Origin: Gymnothorax reevesii
Lineage: Eukaryota; Chordata; Actinopteri; Anguilliformes; Muraenidae
Reading direction: 5' to 3'
Assembly: GCA_029721435.1 (NCBI GenBank)
Contig: CM056583.1
Location: 45,723,120-45,787,119 of the forward strand
DNA length: 64,000 bases
A program made the translations under genes and the position numbers. Shown one piece after another: positions 50,259 through 62,500 of this stretch (positions are counted from its first letter, which is position 1; every line of letters starts with the position of its first letter). The notes under the pieces are model-generated. The model made no database searches and was not told the origin of the DNA. It saw nothing but the letters and a program-made list of their open reading frames with translations.

Positions 50259-50520
50259 AGAACCAATTTTTCTAAGGTTCAGACAGCCCGGATTGTTGAC
50301 CCCCCAGGGTTACACAGTTACACAGTTACTGTGTTACTGCCCCAGGGGGTCCAAAATAGGGGGCGCTGTAACTTTGGTTATAAGAGGTCAACCATGGAAT
50401 GGTTTTGGTTTTGAAGTTTGGGTACCAAAACAATCTCAAAAAAAAAAATTTCAGCCAAATCCAGGGGGGTCCACAATCCAATGTGTCTGATATTGTCCCG
50501 TTCTTAGAAAAATTGGTTCT
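50259..50520. mobile_element. MITE with 18-bp perfect inverted repeats
   Basis: AGAACCAATTTTTCTAAG (50259-50276) is perfectly mirrored by CTTAGAAAAATTGGTTCT (50503-50520). Interior features are the tandem ACACAGTTAC units near 50313-50328 and mirrored CCCCCCAGGG and CCCCAGGGGGTCC. It is 262 bp long with no coding potential. The target duplication is unclear. Confidence 0.8.
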
Positions 50521-50989
50521 AAACATCTCGGGCAAGTATGGTGATTATAACCATAGGATGGAAACGTCAGATCATGGATCACTTGCATTTAAGTGTTTTC
50601 TGGCTTTGACCTGTTTGCGCAGACATTCGACCAGATTAAATATCAGTACATACTGTAAAGTGTGATGCCCAAAAATCTAACCAGTTTCTCTTTGGGGGAT
50701 GTAATTCTCAAAGTTAAGTTTGTGCATCGGCCAGCAAACTGGTGAGTTGCAGCAAATTTGGAGGACCATTTTATACAATAAAATGATAAGCTCACCAACT
50801 TTAAATCCCGTTTCACATCACGTCAACATCATAACTTGACAGATCATTATTGGTCTGATATTGCCCTGGTGCAAACTTTTTTTTAGGGAGCGATTAGATT
50901 TAAAATAATCAATAAACGCTTATAATAAACAACAAAATCTGCGAGTTAAAAGATTCAAATAACATGCTGTTGTCTTTTCAGTTTAATTG

Positions 50990-51072
50990 CAAGCAACTGG
51001 ATTTCTCAAAACAGCAAATGCAAATAAAAATCAAAAAGCAGTTATGAGCCGACTTTTTCGGAATTGGAGTTG
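50990..51072. repeat. Solo end of a mariner/Tc1-type element
   Basis: GACTTTTTCGGAATTGGAGTTG followed by TA resembles the outer end of the family seen at 15630 and 43810. The left limit is uncertain and no partner was found. Confidence 0.5.
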
Positions 51073-53746
51073 TACAAGATATTTAGAAACATCCCCGAAT
51101 TTCAATCAGGAGGAGCAGACATGATGGTTTACTGCCAGTTCCATTTGGGAATTGAAGTCTCAACTCTCAAGATACTCAAGGCAGCTCCAGACACAGTGGA
51201 ACCACCATCCGCTCTCATCACCATGAAAAAGCTACTCTGTACTGCTGACCTCGGCTACTAGGAGAATCTAGGCTATTAAAATGCTAATGGCTACAAGAAA
51301 CACTGTAAATGACTGAAGCACACGGCTGTTTTCAGGGCTTTTTGCACCACAGAATAGAAAGCAGCTCAGCACACACTGAGCCAGCCAGCCTCACTCTGCA
51401 TTCAAATTGTTCAAGTTTTGCAGTTCAGGTTGGGATTTCTTGTCCATTTACTAAAACAGCAGGACAAGTTATTTTCCGCTTAATTCTTCCTTTCCAAAAA
51501 GAGCAATTCCATTTTCAACTGTCAGCTTCCATGCGACTTCGACATTGCTGAACGTTGCAAACCAAGTTTCAGCCATCCTTGAAGTTCCTAGCCCTGAGCA
51601 AGCATTTTCTGCCCACACTGTTGCTACTGAAACTCATGCAAACCTCTGATGTAGCGTATACACAATGCCCTTTCCCACACAACACTTAGAACGCATTTCC
51701 CACATTTTCCCCCCCAAGGCAGATTGCCTTTACAGCAGATGACAGGGCATGATGCCATGATACAAGGGCTACATAAAGTTTTGCTTTGTTTATATGGCTC
51801 ACAGACAAAGAAAGCCTTTGTGCGGTTTCTGTGGGCGATAGTCAGCAACAGCAGTTACCTTTGCTTCCTCACTCAAAGGAATAAAAAGGGAATCCATTCA
51901 TTCTTTTTTTGGCAAAAAAAAAGTACTCATTTCAAAAGCAACAACTGAACAAGTTCAATTCTAGAATAGTTCTGCCTGCAAATTAAATATCCATGGCATT
52001 TAAAAATTGAGCCAAAAAAAAAAGCAACCATTGCATTTGGGTCACTACTGGTAGTTCTGACTTGATTTTTCTGTTCAATCAGTTCTGTCAGTATCTGAAC
52101 AAAAGAATCTGTAGATCAGAAGCGATTAGGACATCATATGAAGGAAGGTCAAATCTAATTTAATTACCCAAAACCCAGCCCATCATTACCGATCTCATTA
52201 CTTCACACAGATTACAATGTACAGCCATAAAATTGTTCTCAAGAAGAAAAAATTTTGGGCAAGAAAACGTTTCAGATCATAATTTGGGGAATGCATTTCC
52301 TTTTCTGAGGAATTTCAGTAAACAAGACACACTCCTGCCAACTGTGCAACAAAACTGAGTCTTAATACAACCAAGTCATAATGAATTTAACCTTTAAATG
52401 ATGAACGGTACCAAGTTAAGCGAAAAATGTCCATAGATTTTTCCATGTAATTCAATCAAGTCACATGCTTTGCTCGTGATTTTAATGGAACATTCCAAGA
52501 GTTCCACTCCTGAACAACCAAACAGAACTCTGTTATATGGTACATTGAAAAAAGCAAACTCCGAGCAATGATAGTGGGAGCCAACTTGGGAAGTGATTAG
52601 AAACAATGCAGTTAAGTACTCCCATGACTATGATTAGGTCTTCAATAGTTTGAACGCATTTGGAAAGGACAAATACGCCAAATGTGATCAAAACATTGAA
52701 AATAATTCAATAAAAGTTGGCAGTGTTCAAAACCACACTGCATTTGATTGCATCCACAGGCAGCATTTAAACAGAACAGTTACTCAGGCAAATTTAACTT
52801 GTTTTCCTTCAAAAAGCAACCTTTGAGCTTTGCCTCAGCATGAATTTGTATCTTGGTAACCTTTCATTTCAGGAACTGTAATGGCCATAGAGCTTAAGGG
52901 TGTAAATGTAAGAATTTTAACATGAGTGTCCTCAGATATACCTGGCTAGCAGAGCAATGGAGTGCCTATCCTTTACAAGGGACCTTCAGTCCATCAAACT
53001 GTTTCTTGGCAAATTAGAGAGGATCCTTCATGCTCTTTTCATACAACAGAGATTCTCACCTATGAGCTCTCCAAATGATGCCACTTCACCCCAGTTTCAT
53101 TCTTATTGTGGAATCTTGAAGGCTGTACTTAACTTAAGCAAGTGAGGCTAGCAGTTCTTTCAATGCTTCTCATTGGTTCTTAAATCTCTTCAGATTGCAG
53201 CATCTTTGTGCCATTTGTCCACTTCACATTGCCAGACTGGTTCCATCCAAGTGATCTTTAGATACACCTGGGCTGATGTAATCCTTTTTTAAAAAATAAC
53301 ATTTCATGAACTCTGACAATTGTATCAGGAGTGGCTGAGGCCAAGGTAAGATAAGAAATAAAATGCTTCATTTGGATGTGATTTTGCACTCTAATCAACA
53401 TTATTTGAAATTGTGGACATGTTGCAAAACAGTTCTCTTACTTGTAATGCAATCATGAAGAGCAAGTTAGAGAGCCCGCATTATAGGATGTGCCAAAATA
53501 AAACAAGTCTTTTTTCTTAAAGTGTGCTTCATGAATAAAAACATTCTACATTTACCATTTCAGAAGAAAGATGCGTGTTTAACTACAGATGGATAATTCT
53601 AATGATTGGAAAACTAGTTAATGAAGGAAAATCATTGGAAACACACAAAGATAAATCATTAATCAAAGAAGTTCACACAAATTTTGCCTTTGCACCCCCA
53701 TGGCAATTGAAACAGGGGTGAAGTCTGATAATGTGTTTGTCTATAC
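51073..53746. other. Intronic sequence without recognised genes
   Basis: No transposase, exon or structured repeat was recognised; several A-runs are present. Confidence 0.55.
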
Positions 53747-53939
53747 CAGGGGTACTCACTCTTTTCCAGAATAAGCCGGTATAGGTGCAAGCTTTCATTC
53801 AAACCAAGCAGTTTCACACCTGGTGGGTCTATGGCAAAAGCTTTAAGGGTTGATTTGTAGAATCAGGTGAGTGATTGGTTGGTTAGAATGAAAGCCTGCT
53901 TCCACACTGGCTCATTCTGGAAAGGTAGGAGTATCCCTG
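53747..53939. mobile_element. hAT-type MITE, 193 bp
   Basis: CAGGGGTACTCACTCTTTTC at the left and (inverted) CAGGGATACTCCTACCTTTC at the right form imperfect terminal repeats continuing into CAGAAT. Flanks GTCTATAC and CTCTACAC agree at 6 of 8 positions, as expected of an old 8-bp hAT target duplication. The interior is non-coding. Confidence 0.75.
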
Positions 53940-55706
53940 CTCTACACAACAACACACTAGAGGAATGCCAGCTCAAATCAGTAGCATCCTCCTCCAAGAC
54001 AAACTTGTTCATGAGAGTTTTTGCAGCCAAAAATTGCATCATACAGCTCCTGCAGCATAGTCCAAGTCTACAAAAGGTGACCAACCTGATAGTGTCTGGA
54101 AAAGACCTGCATGACACCAACCCAAGCACCTTTTTCTGCAGCTGGTCAGGGTGGAATTTTGAAAGATTCCGTGTGATAGCAGCCCTCCTCCATGAGCTTT
54201 GCCTCTTTTGTCCCTGACAAAGACTGAGAGCTCTTGGCAGGTGTAAACAAGGACTCACTGTACGGTTTCTGGGAGAACACATCCTGCAGTGTAATACTCA
54301 GGCCTTCATAACTAGCTCATTTGTTTGCTGACAACATACCGTCAGAGACTTATGAGTCAGATGATGTCTGTCAATTACACACAGCTTGTTTTTCCTCTCA
54401 TCTGCATGACTGAACTCAATGAAAACTTTCTAATGCAAACCAAACAGGGGCTCAGAACAACAGCAAAGTTTACAGGCAGTCATTTTACTCAGAAACGTAG
54501 ACTCTGATACATATGAGAATGGCTGGCAAAAAATCCAGGCGTTATAATTGGGTTTTAAAAGCACATTTTGACCTATTGCACAAATAATACAGGTCAGCAA
54601 ATGCAGCATGTTTGCAGGGGAGGATTATTAAGAGCCAGTTTTTATAAGAGTCAAGCAGATTTCTATTAGAGGGTGATTCATGACCCCTTCGGATTTGTCC
54701 AAAAAAATTTTTTATTGATATGTTAGAAACGAACAAAAATCACATTTTATATCCTTAATTGGGTCTGCTTTTTTTTTTTTTTTTTAATGGGGTCCTGCAA
54801 TAGTCCTGGAAGTCAGCCACTAGAATTTTCACATTTTTGGAGCGTCCATATTATTATTACTTCTGAAATCACAATTTTATACTGGTTCAACAAGACATGA
54901 TCACCCACTGGCACAGAAATGCAACTGAAAATCCTATGTCCTTTGTTAGAGAAATAAATATCAATTAAGCCTTAATTTATAAAAGAAAACTGTTTGACCT
55001 CTGCCTACAAAATAAAGACTGCACAGGTCTTGAGTTCCATGACACACAGTGAATTCTCAGAATTTTCATGTCGTCATGCAAAAATCTGCCACGTAATTCC
55101 AATTACAGGACTCAATTCAATTTTTTCATTAAAATGAGACAATTCACTTGGGTCTTTTACTCCATCTATTCAGTGCACTGTAATTGTTTAATGGATTGTA
55201 CGTTACTCAAGACAAAAGAATGACAAGATAAAGGTCACAGCTACAGATGTACTAACTACCAATGACATGCTAAAATGTAATGCAAGAAGAGGAGAACCTA
55301 CTTTTGGGTCCATACAAGTGGTTTTCTAGTGATGGCAATGCCCATGATAATCTCATACTTAACTGACCCAAAGGCATGAGGGACATGATTCTGCTACCCA
55401 TGCATGCAAGTTTGAAGTCAGAGCTGATAATCATATTGACATTGCTTGGATGGTGACTACACAATTCCCTTAATTCAAAAGAAGAGTATCATAGGCTCTG
55501 ACAAGCAGACAAATTGCTTGTTGAGACCCCGGGCCAAATACAGTCAGTGAACCATCTTATGGAGAGATAAAATGCAGACAATTCACTTACCCCCCTGGGG
55601 CAGAAAAAAGACAAACATAAAATGAGTGATGGGAAAATGACTAAATCACTTAAAATTACAAATATACAGTTTACTACAAGCACCAAGAATTGTTCTCAGA
55701 AGGAAA

Positions 55707-55713
<7 letters not shown>

Positions 55714-55748
<35 letters not shown>
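55714..55748. repeat. (TA)n microsatellite
   Basis: About 17 TA units end exactly where the foldback element at 55749 begins, so that element used one TA of the array as its target. Confidence 0.95.
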
Positions 55749-55751
<3 letters not shown>

Positions 55752-55826
55752 TGCTCAAAAAAATAAAGGGAACACTTGGAGTTATATTGTCTTGTTTAAG
55801 AGTTTCCCTTTATTTTTTTGAGCAGT
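55749..55826. mobile_element. Short Tc1-type foldback, essentially a hairpin
   Basis: ACTGCTCAAAAAAATAAAGG (from 55750) and CCTTTATTTTTTTGAGCAGT (to 55826) are perfect inverted repeats around a loop of about 30 nt. TA precedes the element. The ends match a fish Tc1-derived MITE family from recall. Confidence 0.85.
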
Positions 55827-57000
55827 TTAGTTCAGATGTCCAGTCAAATCAGCTGCACTGAATCAGAGGCAACATCAGAGTCCAGGTAAATGAGGCATAA
55901 AATGCTTTTTAAACGCCAAAATATCTCATTGATGAAATATGTGCAGACATTTACACCAAACTAAGTACTTTCTCAGGAGTTTCACGCACCATTTGACCGC
56001 TACCCATTACCCGCCAATTCATACTGGAGAATGCAAACAGGGCACTCAGTCAGACAGTCATCATTCAGAAATCAAACTGGCTGTGATTTTTTTTTGTTTA
56101 AGTTGATTTTTTTTAACAAAAACTGGCACAGCAAGTAATGAAAAAAACCACCTTTAAAACAAAATTTTACACAGTACCTTTCCGTCGAATTTCGAGAGAA
56201 CTACAGGACAAATTTCTAGAAAGTAAATTTAAGTTTGATTCTTTTGCATCCTCTCTCTCGCTCACACCATATTTAACTTTTCGTGTGTGTAAAATTTAAC
56301 GCATTAAACGCGCTGTGAATGCAAAAATTTGAATGCCACAGTCCTCAATTCGGAAAACTGTCGGTTTCACTCCGTTACCCCTTCCAGAAACCTACCAATA
56401 CACACAGAAATGAACCAAACACCAGTTCTGAACTCAGTCTTTTCGATCAAAGATCGCAACAGACCTGACTCTAGTGAGCATTTCAAATAGAGGAAAACGG
56501 GTAGTTTCATAGTCTCATCACACGCTATCAGGTTCAATTTTACCACAGTGCCTGCGTTTGATACCGGCCGCCAGCTAATCACGAATAAGTCATTAAAATA
56601 ATTACTCAGACCATATTTTCACAATGCATGACGCCACACGCCTGGAGGCATTCGGAGCTCCGTTCACGCAGCGGTTTATCACTGGGCTGAACGCTCACTT
56701 TTCAGAGCGCATCGTTGATTAATGCTTACTACGCACAGCGTTACCTACGGTATTAACAAAGCTTGGGAACCAAGGGCCGAAGTTTGAAGATAGCAGTTGC
56801 GTAATTTTGAGCAAACAGTATTCTGATCAGCAACCCCGACCACAAATTAAACAGAACATTAAATGAAACGTTTAAATCGGCAATGAAAACTGCATACGAC
56901 CATTAAACACAGAACAAGTCAAACCAGAAAAGTTCACATTTTGAGCAATCACCAATACGCAGCCCATTTGCAGGGTTTACTAGGCTAACAACTAGCCAAC

Positions 57001-57096
57001 ATGGCTAGCTCGAAAAAGTTTATGGAGATTGCCGGTGACTTTCTCAAAGATCAAAATACGACAGATTTTTTTAACGTCAAAATTATTTACGTGTAA
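57001..57096 (+). CDS. Candidate small ORF, 31 codons, divergent from the putative sema4d promoter
   Basis: The ATG sits in a good initiation context (CCAACATGGCT). The frame reads MASSKKFMEIAGDFLKDQ and continues NTTDFFNVKIIYV to a TAA at 57094. Near the end, CGT followed by GTAAATG could act as a splice donor, in which case this would be a first coding exon of a gene running right. I recognise no homologue. It lies in the CpG-richer stretch about 400 bp from a candidate minus-strand first exon, so a bidirectional promoter is conceivable but unproven. Confidence 0.25.
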   Translation: MASSKKFMEIAGDFLKDQNTTDFFNVKIIYV

Positions 57097-57414
57097 ATGA
57101 ATATGCGAGAATAGTAAGGCTATGTAAAAGAATACACACAATTTATTTAATTTTTTTAGCAAGTGTTCACCTTTGCAGGACAGCATAGGCTAACTACCTG
57201 ATGAATCTCACTCTCAACAAGTGCACAACCATTCGTCGCAAATGTTAACCATGGGACTCTGTTCACACAGCAGCACGCTAAAAACTCGAGTTCGCACGCC
57301 AGCTGGTTCGCTACCTTCTTTAAAACGACCGTAGTCACGATGAAAGCAGTGCGCACCGAAATGCGAAAAAATGCAAGTAGTGAAATAAATCAGTCAACTG
57401 CAACCAAAACTCAC

Positions 57415-57520
57415 CGAGTGAATAATAATCCAGCTCTGTTCCCCTTGGTAGTTGAAAGCACAAGTGGCCTGGCATCACAACCGTGACAAGCTTGTCTCTC
57501 CCAGCATGGCGGCTGTAGCC
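57415..57520 (-). promoter_or_regulatory. Candidate first exon and promoter of sema4d with YY1-like motif
   Basis: On the minus strand a near-consensus donor GTGAGT (57414-57409) follows CACTCG. Upstream, GCCGCCATGCTGG (about 57516-57504) combines an ideal initiation context with the CATGGCGGC core typical of YY1 sites near vertebrate start sites. The ATG opens only a 10-codon ORF (MLGETSLSRL), which would be an upstream ORF. Spliced to the exon at 30032, the frame that is open there is also open back through this segment. The start site itself cannot be seen. Confidence 0.4.
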
Positions 57521-58541
57521 TACAACTACTCCAATTCAAAAATCTCTCACCAGTGATATCAATCTTGATTGGGAGGGTAGGACGCAAACAAGCGGAGATT
57601 CAAGCATCAGTAGCTCAACGATACGTTAATTATTATTTCAGGGTAAATTATGTCTCGAGCTTAGAGAATAAACAATTTTGTAAACTATTTTCAAATACAC
57701 CACCAAGTTTAAATTCATTCCTCATACAATAAACATAGCAAGGCGGGGTTTTGGAATTTGTGCCTATTTCAAAAGCGAAATTAATTCCAGACCAATCAAA
57801 AATGTGGGCTTTGCCATATAGGCTATGGCGCACGAAAAGGTGACTTGATTTCCTATTATATCCGTCAGTTTTGATTTGTGAGAATTCATTCAGAAATCTG
57901 AAAGGGAAACCAAATAGGCAAATGGGATATTGCGACAAAAAGGTGATAAAGACTGTTCCAGATAATTGGAACTGAATAATTTTTAATGAAGAAGCGCAGA
58001 AAAGACACGTCCGTATTTTATGAATCAGCGTTGTAAATGTTATGCCACATTTTTCCTCGTCTCTCATTTTGCAATTATCCAGGTATTTCCTTGGTCGCAC
58101 TGCTGCGCCACCTTCATTGATTGATTTGAGAAGAAACCCTTTTTCTTTGACGAGAAACAGAAAAAAATATAGTTGCGAATTAATAACCAAATAAACATAT
58201 CTTTACTGCCCCTGTGTGTTGTCCCAGTTTCTACCATTTAATAAGAAGTTTGGTCGAGAGATTACCTTCAAGAGAATGACCCGTGAATACTTCTGGAGTG
58301 TTGACAACTTGGGACCTGGGAAATCAAAGCAGTTGGGCAGTAGTTCCCAGAATCGGGGACTGTGCATGCTGGTTTTTGCTCCAATCACAATTATAACCCC
58401 ACAGTTTTAACAAGCTGTTCCTTTTTTAATTTGTTAAAATTAAGTGGTTAATTTGCTTTACTCAAGCCAACCATTGACTATCTGAGTAGATAGTATATAT
58501 GAGCCGCCAACCATTGACTATCTTAGTAGATAGCCTAGTAC
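57521..58541. other. Upstream intergenic sequence with a short direct repeat
   Basis: GCCAACCATTGACTATCT with AGTAGATAG occurs at about 58467-58494 and again at 58505-58533. The minus-strand 180-codon ORF at 57648-58190 shows no recognisable motif or splice context. A fragment near 58270-58400 resembles fish hAT MITE text. Confidence 0.5.
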
Positions 58542-59330
58542 ATATGAGTCATTCCATGAAAATTGTTCAAACTGGACTTCAACATTTTCAAATTTTCTAC
58601 CAAAATGAGTTATTTGTTTGTATATCCCACAGCATTAAGGTCATATTCAACTGTCAGAAAAAACATATTTTCCCATCTCAGGCATTAGCTCTCTATTATT
58701 ATTGGTCATTATTTCAAGATGTGGGCACTGTTTCTTCAATCCCGTTATGTACACTATGGAAGCTCATTGAATATGATCATAAAATGTATTTCTAAAGAAA
58801 GCACTATTTTTATATTAATCTGATGTCCCCCACAATTCAATAATTGCAAATACAAAAATGACATAAAATCTCACATTTTTGCTGTACTAAAGCCTGAAAT
58901 GTACCAATGCGTGACAGCACTCTTGTCATTTTTCATCAAAAATATAGTTTTACTGAAGAATTTTCATCAAATCAATGATCTCATGATAGACAGAAGTCAA
59001 CAAACAAATTATTTTTTGTACGTTTTTAAAAAATAATGTATGAACATGTAGGTGTGACGGGGTTGAGACAAGGGTAACGGGATTTAAGATAGTAACGGGG
59101 TTGAAGGGACAAATCCAACTTTACATATAAATAGTAGTCTTTTTACTCTCAAATTCACTGGATAGGATTTTCTATGAACATTGTATTTCATCATGTAACC
59201 ATAAGAAGGACAACAGATATAAATTGCAGTTGAATTGAGTTTTATTAACCTAAATTAAAAACAACTACAACAACGTATTATCTGTCAAACATTGTAAAGT
59301 GAATTGTTCAAATGCAACATAATGTGGAGT

Positions 59331-59376
59331 GTGTGTGTGTGTGTGTGTGTGAGGGTGTGTGTGTGTGTGTGTGTGT
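59331..59376. repeat. (GT)n microsatellite
   Basis: An interrupted TG array with GAGGG in the middle. Confidence 0.95.
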
Positions 59377-59534
59377 TCAGGCATAAGAGCCAACCCTCAT
59401 TTGGTCAAATATACTTTTATACTGCAGGTATCTCTCCCTTCTTTCAGGATCAGCTTTAAGGCACCTGATACTTCCTCTGCCTTTCTGCTGCTTTTGTTGG
59501 TGTCATCTTACTCACAGCTTAAACACGGAACATA

Positions 59535-60900
59535 CACTGAACAAAAATATAAACGCACAAAGTAATTTTTTTCGAACTATTTTTTATCAATTGGGAAAAA
59601 TTTCAACAAAACAACTATTATTCTATTCTTGCCTTAATATTCAAGCAACAGAAACATGACTAAAAATATACTGTACACAATTCATGAGTAATCACAGCCT
59701 GAACTCAACAGGGTTCAGCGGGCAGAGTTCACAGCACCCACTAACAAGTGTGTCCACCATCGGCATCATGTAAAGCAGTATTTCTCCGGCACATGGAGTT
59801 CACAAGATTGTCAACAGTGGCCTGTAGATTGTTGTCCCATTCGTCCTGTAGCGCAACTCGGAGCTGGCGCACATTTTCTGGAACCCAAATACGTCTGACT
59901 CGCTGATCCAGAACATCCCAAAGGTGTTCGACCGGCAACATATCGGGTGAATATGCTATCCAATTGAGAACAGGGACATCCTCCTCACCAAGATACTCTG
60001 AGCTGATCTAGGCAGTGTGTAGCCGGGGATTATCGTGCCGGAATGTCACGTGATGGAATCACTCAAACGGTACGACTATGGGCCTCAGGATCTCATCGCG
60101 GTACCGCTGCCTGTTCAAGTTACCCTCAATGAAATGCAGACAGGAACGCTGTTCATGGTATATGCCTGCCCATACCATTACTCTTGCACCACCATGTGCC
60201 ACCAGATGCACGACATTGGTGACAGTGTAACGCTCGCCCACACATCGCCATACGTGTGCTCTCCCAGTAGCACGGTACAGTTGGAAATGCAATTTTATTG
60301 CTGAATAACACCATCCTCCACCGTTCAAGTGTCCAGGGGAGGCCAGGGAAGGTGACTGTTGGCCCAGTCGAGAGTCTGTATCAGCGACAGACCGCGGTCA
60401 GGTCGGGACCTCGGTGTGGTCGGCGGACTCAGAGGTCTGCCTCCCTCAGATGGTTTTGGACAGTCTGAACTGATATCCACCTGTTTTGTAGTCTGACGGT
60501 CTTGTCAGCTGTCCTGGTGACTGGTCGGAGCCGATCACGGAGGTGCTGGAACCGCATGTGCCGATCCTGTGTGGGCGTGGTCACACGTGGTCTTGGGGCA
60601 TTTGGACGATTAACAGTGCTGCCAGTCTCTCTGAATCGACTTCTCAGCCGGCTGATGGTGGAATGATGCACATTCAAGTGTGTTGACACCGCTGTCACAG
60701 ATATTCCAGCTTTCAGCAAACCAATGGGATGCTCCCTCATGACTTGTGACATCTGTGGCATTGCGACTTGCAACAAAAGGGTACATTTTGGGGTGGCCTT
60801 TAATTGACCCTGGTGCAAGGAGCGCCTGTGTATTGGTCACGCTGACTGACGAACTCAATGTTATGCTTTATGCAGCTCAGTGGTGGAACTACTCAATGAG
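59535..60900 (-). mobile_element. Decayed Tc1-family transposon, right terminal repeat not found
   Basis: The left end CACTGAACAAAAATATAAAC follows TA (59533-59534). Transposase remnants on the minus strand, in order: helix-turn-helix SVTAVSTHLNVHHSTISRLR (60818-60429), FQLYRATGRAHVWRCVGERY and GARVMVWAGIYHEQRS (60328-60059), RHDNPRLHTA (second D, near 60030), then YSPDMLPVEHLWDVLDQRVR (catalytic E, 59980-59900) and DEWDNNLQATVDNLVNSM. The first catalytic aspartate is lost: SDES is replaced by SAIK. The pieces lie in different frames. The right boundary is approximate. Confidence 0.85.
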
Positions 60901-61464
60901 TGACAACATCACAAGATAAATGAACAAAATATGACCAAGGAAAAGAAGGGAACAACTTGCCCATTTCTCTTGTCCTGATGTCCAAAAGACTTCAGTGATG
61001 TCACTTCCTGATGTACACGCTATTATGGATCATACTATTGTATTTATGGGGGAAAAATCATTCGTGTAACGGGGTTGAGGGGTTACTCAAATACCAAACT
61101 AATAATGTGATTTTAATGAATAATTATCCATCAATTTTGGAAAAAAAACATCACCAGCAAAAGAGGACAAATTGATGTTTTGGTTGATATCAAAATTTAT
61201 TGACTTTTTTTCCAGTTTTGTTCGTATTTTCAAAGTGTAGTTTCATCGAGGCCATGGGGGACATGACAAAATAGATGGTGTCAACTGAAAAAACTATATT
61301 AATTCTATTAAAAAGATAAAATTTAATTCATGTTTTTTACACAAGGAGATTTCAATGTATATGTAAAGCTGTTGAAATATAAATTTTGGCGACCCAATGG
61401 ATAAAATTCGCCTAAAAAGGTGAGAGGGACAAAAATTGTGCCATTTTCATAGAATGACTCATAT

Positions 61465-62495
61465 ATCAACTCATATATTGCACTTCATGTGCAACAGAAA
61501 AAGGTACATAACATACAGTATAGCATTCTTCTTGAAAACTGTTGCCCCTTGTTTCTCACATATGGTTTAAAGGCCTAACAAAATACAAATTCCAAACAAG
61601 TCGGCACATTGTGCAAAATCTAAATTAAATCAGTAAGGACTGATTTGAACAATCCATTTTCCTCTTCTAACAGTTCACTGTTTGAGGACTTTTCTGATTG
61701 AGATTTTGATCGTCTTCATTACTACTAAAACCACATGCCAATTTAAGTAATTAGAAACATACTCTTCATAGCGTATAGATTCAAAATCAAATTAGGCCAC
61801 TCTCCTCTTCCCATGCAAGATCAACAGCCAGTAAGATGAATGTTCTTGTTTTTAATTTAGAGATAAGCTAGGAGCTCTTTGCTCTGGCTGTGCCATACTA
61901 TACCTCTAGCCTAACAAGATTTAATAACAACACAACAAGGTTATTGGGCTGGATGTCTTATGTAGGGGGGTGAGTATTGGGATTTGTCAATAAAAGACCA
62001 GCTTATGTGATCTGAAAGTCAGAGTTCTCTGGTGAGAGTTTTTTAATTTCCTGGTTCAGTAAGAAAACAAATAAAAATCTAATTTGGCTGTTTTGTGGCA
62101 GATCTGTGTTTGAACCAGGTGATGCTCAGTCTGGCTTGGTGTGACAATAGGTTTCTCCCCCCAAATACAATAACACAGCATTTGTAGTTTGAACGTATGA
62201 ATTTAATGGCTTTTGAAAATGTACAATATGATGACTGACAGAGTCCAAAAAAGTTGACACAGTCGACTCTTCACCTCTATGTAACATCACCATGCCCTTT
62301 CATCACTTTCAGAAGGAGTTAAGGCACCGAAAACACCAGTTAGACAAGTCTAGCAAGCTGAATTATTCCTCTTTCCGCCATTATGCGGCTTGACAATGAC
62401 AGGATTGTATGGGGCCATATTGCCATATATTTTGCTTCATAATACACTATAAATTCTCTTTTAGAGACAGATTGGAACTTTAGGCAGGCCAATCT
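61465..62495. other. Upstream sequence without recognised genes
   Basis: Nothing structured was recognised between the inverted-repeat element and the LTR. Confidence 0.55.
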
Positions 62496-62500
62496 AGCTG

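Larger units (their letters stand above)
53940..57000. other. Intronic or upstream sequence; one hairpin MITE and a (TA)n tract
   Basis: Apart from 55714-55826 nothing structured was recognised. ORFs in 53863-54282 overlap the hAT MITE and are chance frames. CpG dinucleotides become more frequent from about 56150 towards 57530. Confidence 0.5.
58542..61464. mobile_element. Inverted-repeat DNA element interrupted by a Tc1 remnant
   Basis: ATATGAGTCATTCCATGAAA (from 58542) is mirrored by TTTCATAGAATGACTCATAT (to 61464), one mismatch in 20. ACGGGGTTGA-type motifs recur inside both arms (59056, 59095, 61071), suggesting longer, decayed subterminal repeats. The Tc1 remnant at 59535 onward is nested. 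No transposase of its own was recognised. Confidence 0.7.

Noticed and set aside
53863..54282. Opposed ORFs of 116 and 139 codons
   Set aside because: They partly overlap the hAT MITE, mirror each other on opposite strands, and lack motifs.
57648..58190. 180-codon minus-strand ORF
   Set aside because: Long but without any recognised motif, repeat homology or splice context; not supportable as a gene.
60035..60304. 89-codon plus-strand ORF
   Set aside because: It is the antisense shadow of the decayed Tc1 transposase.
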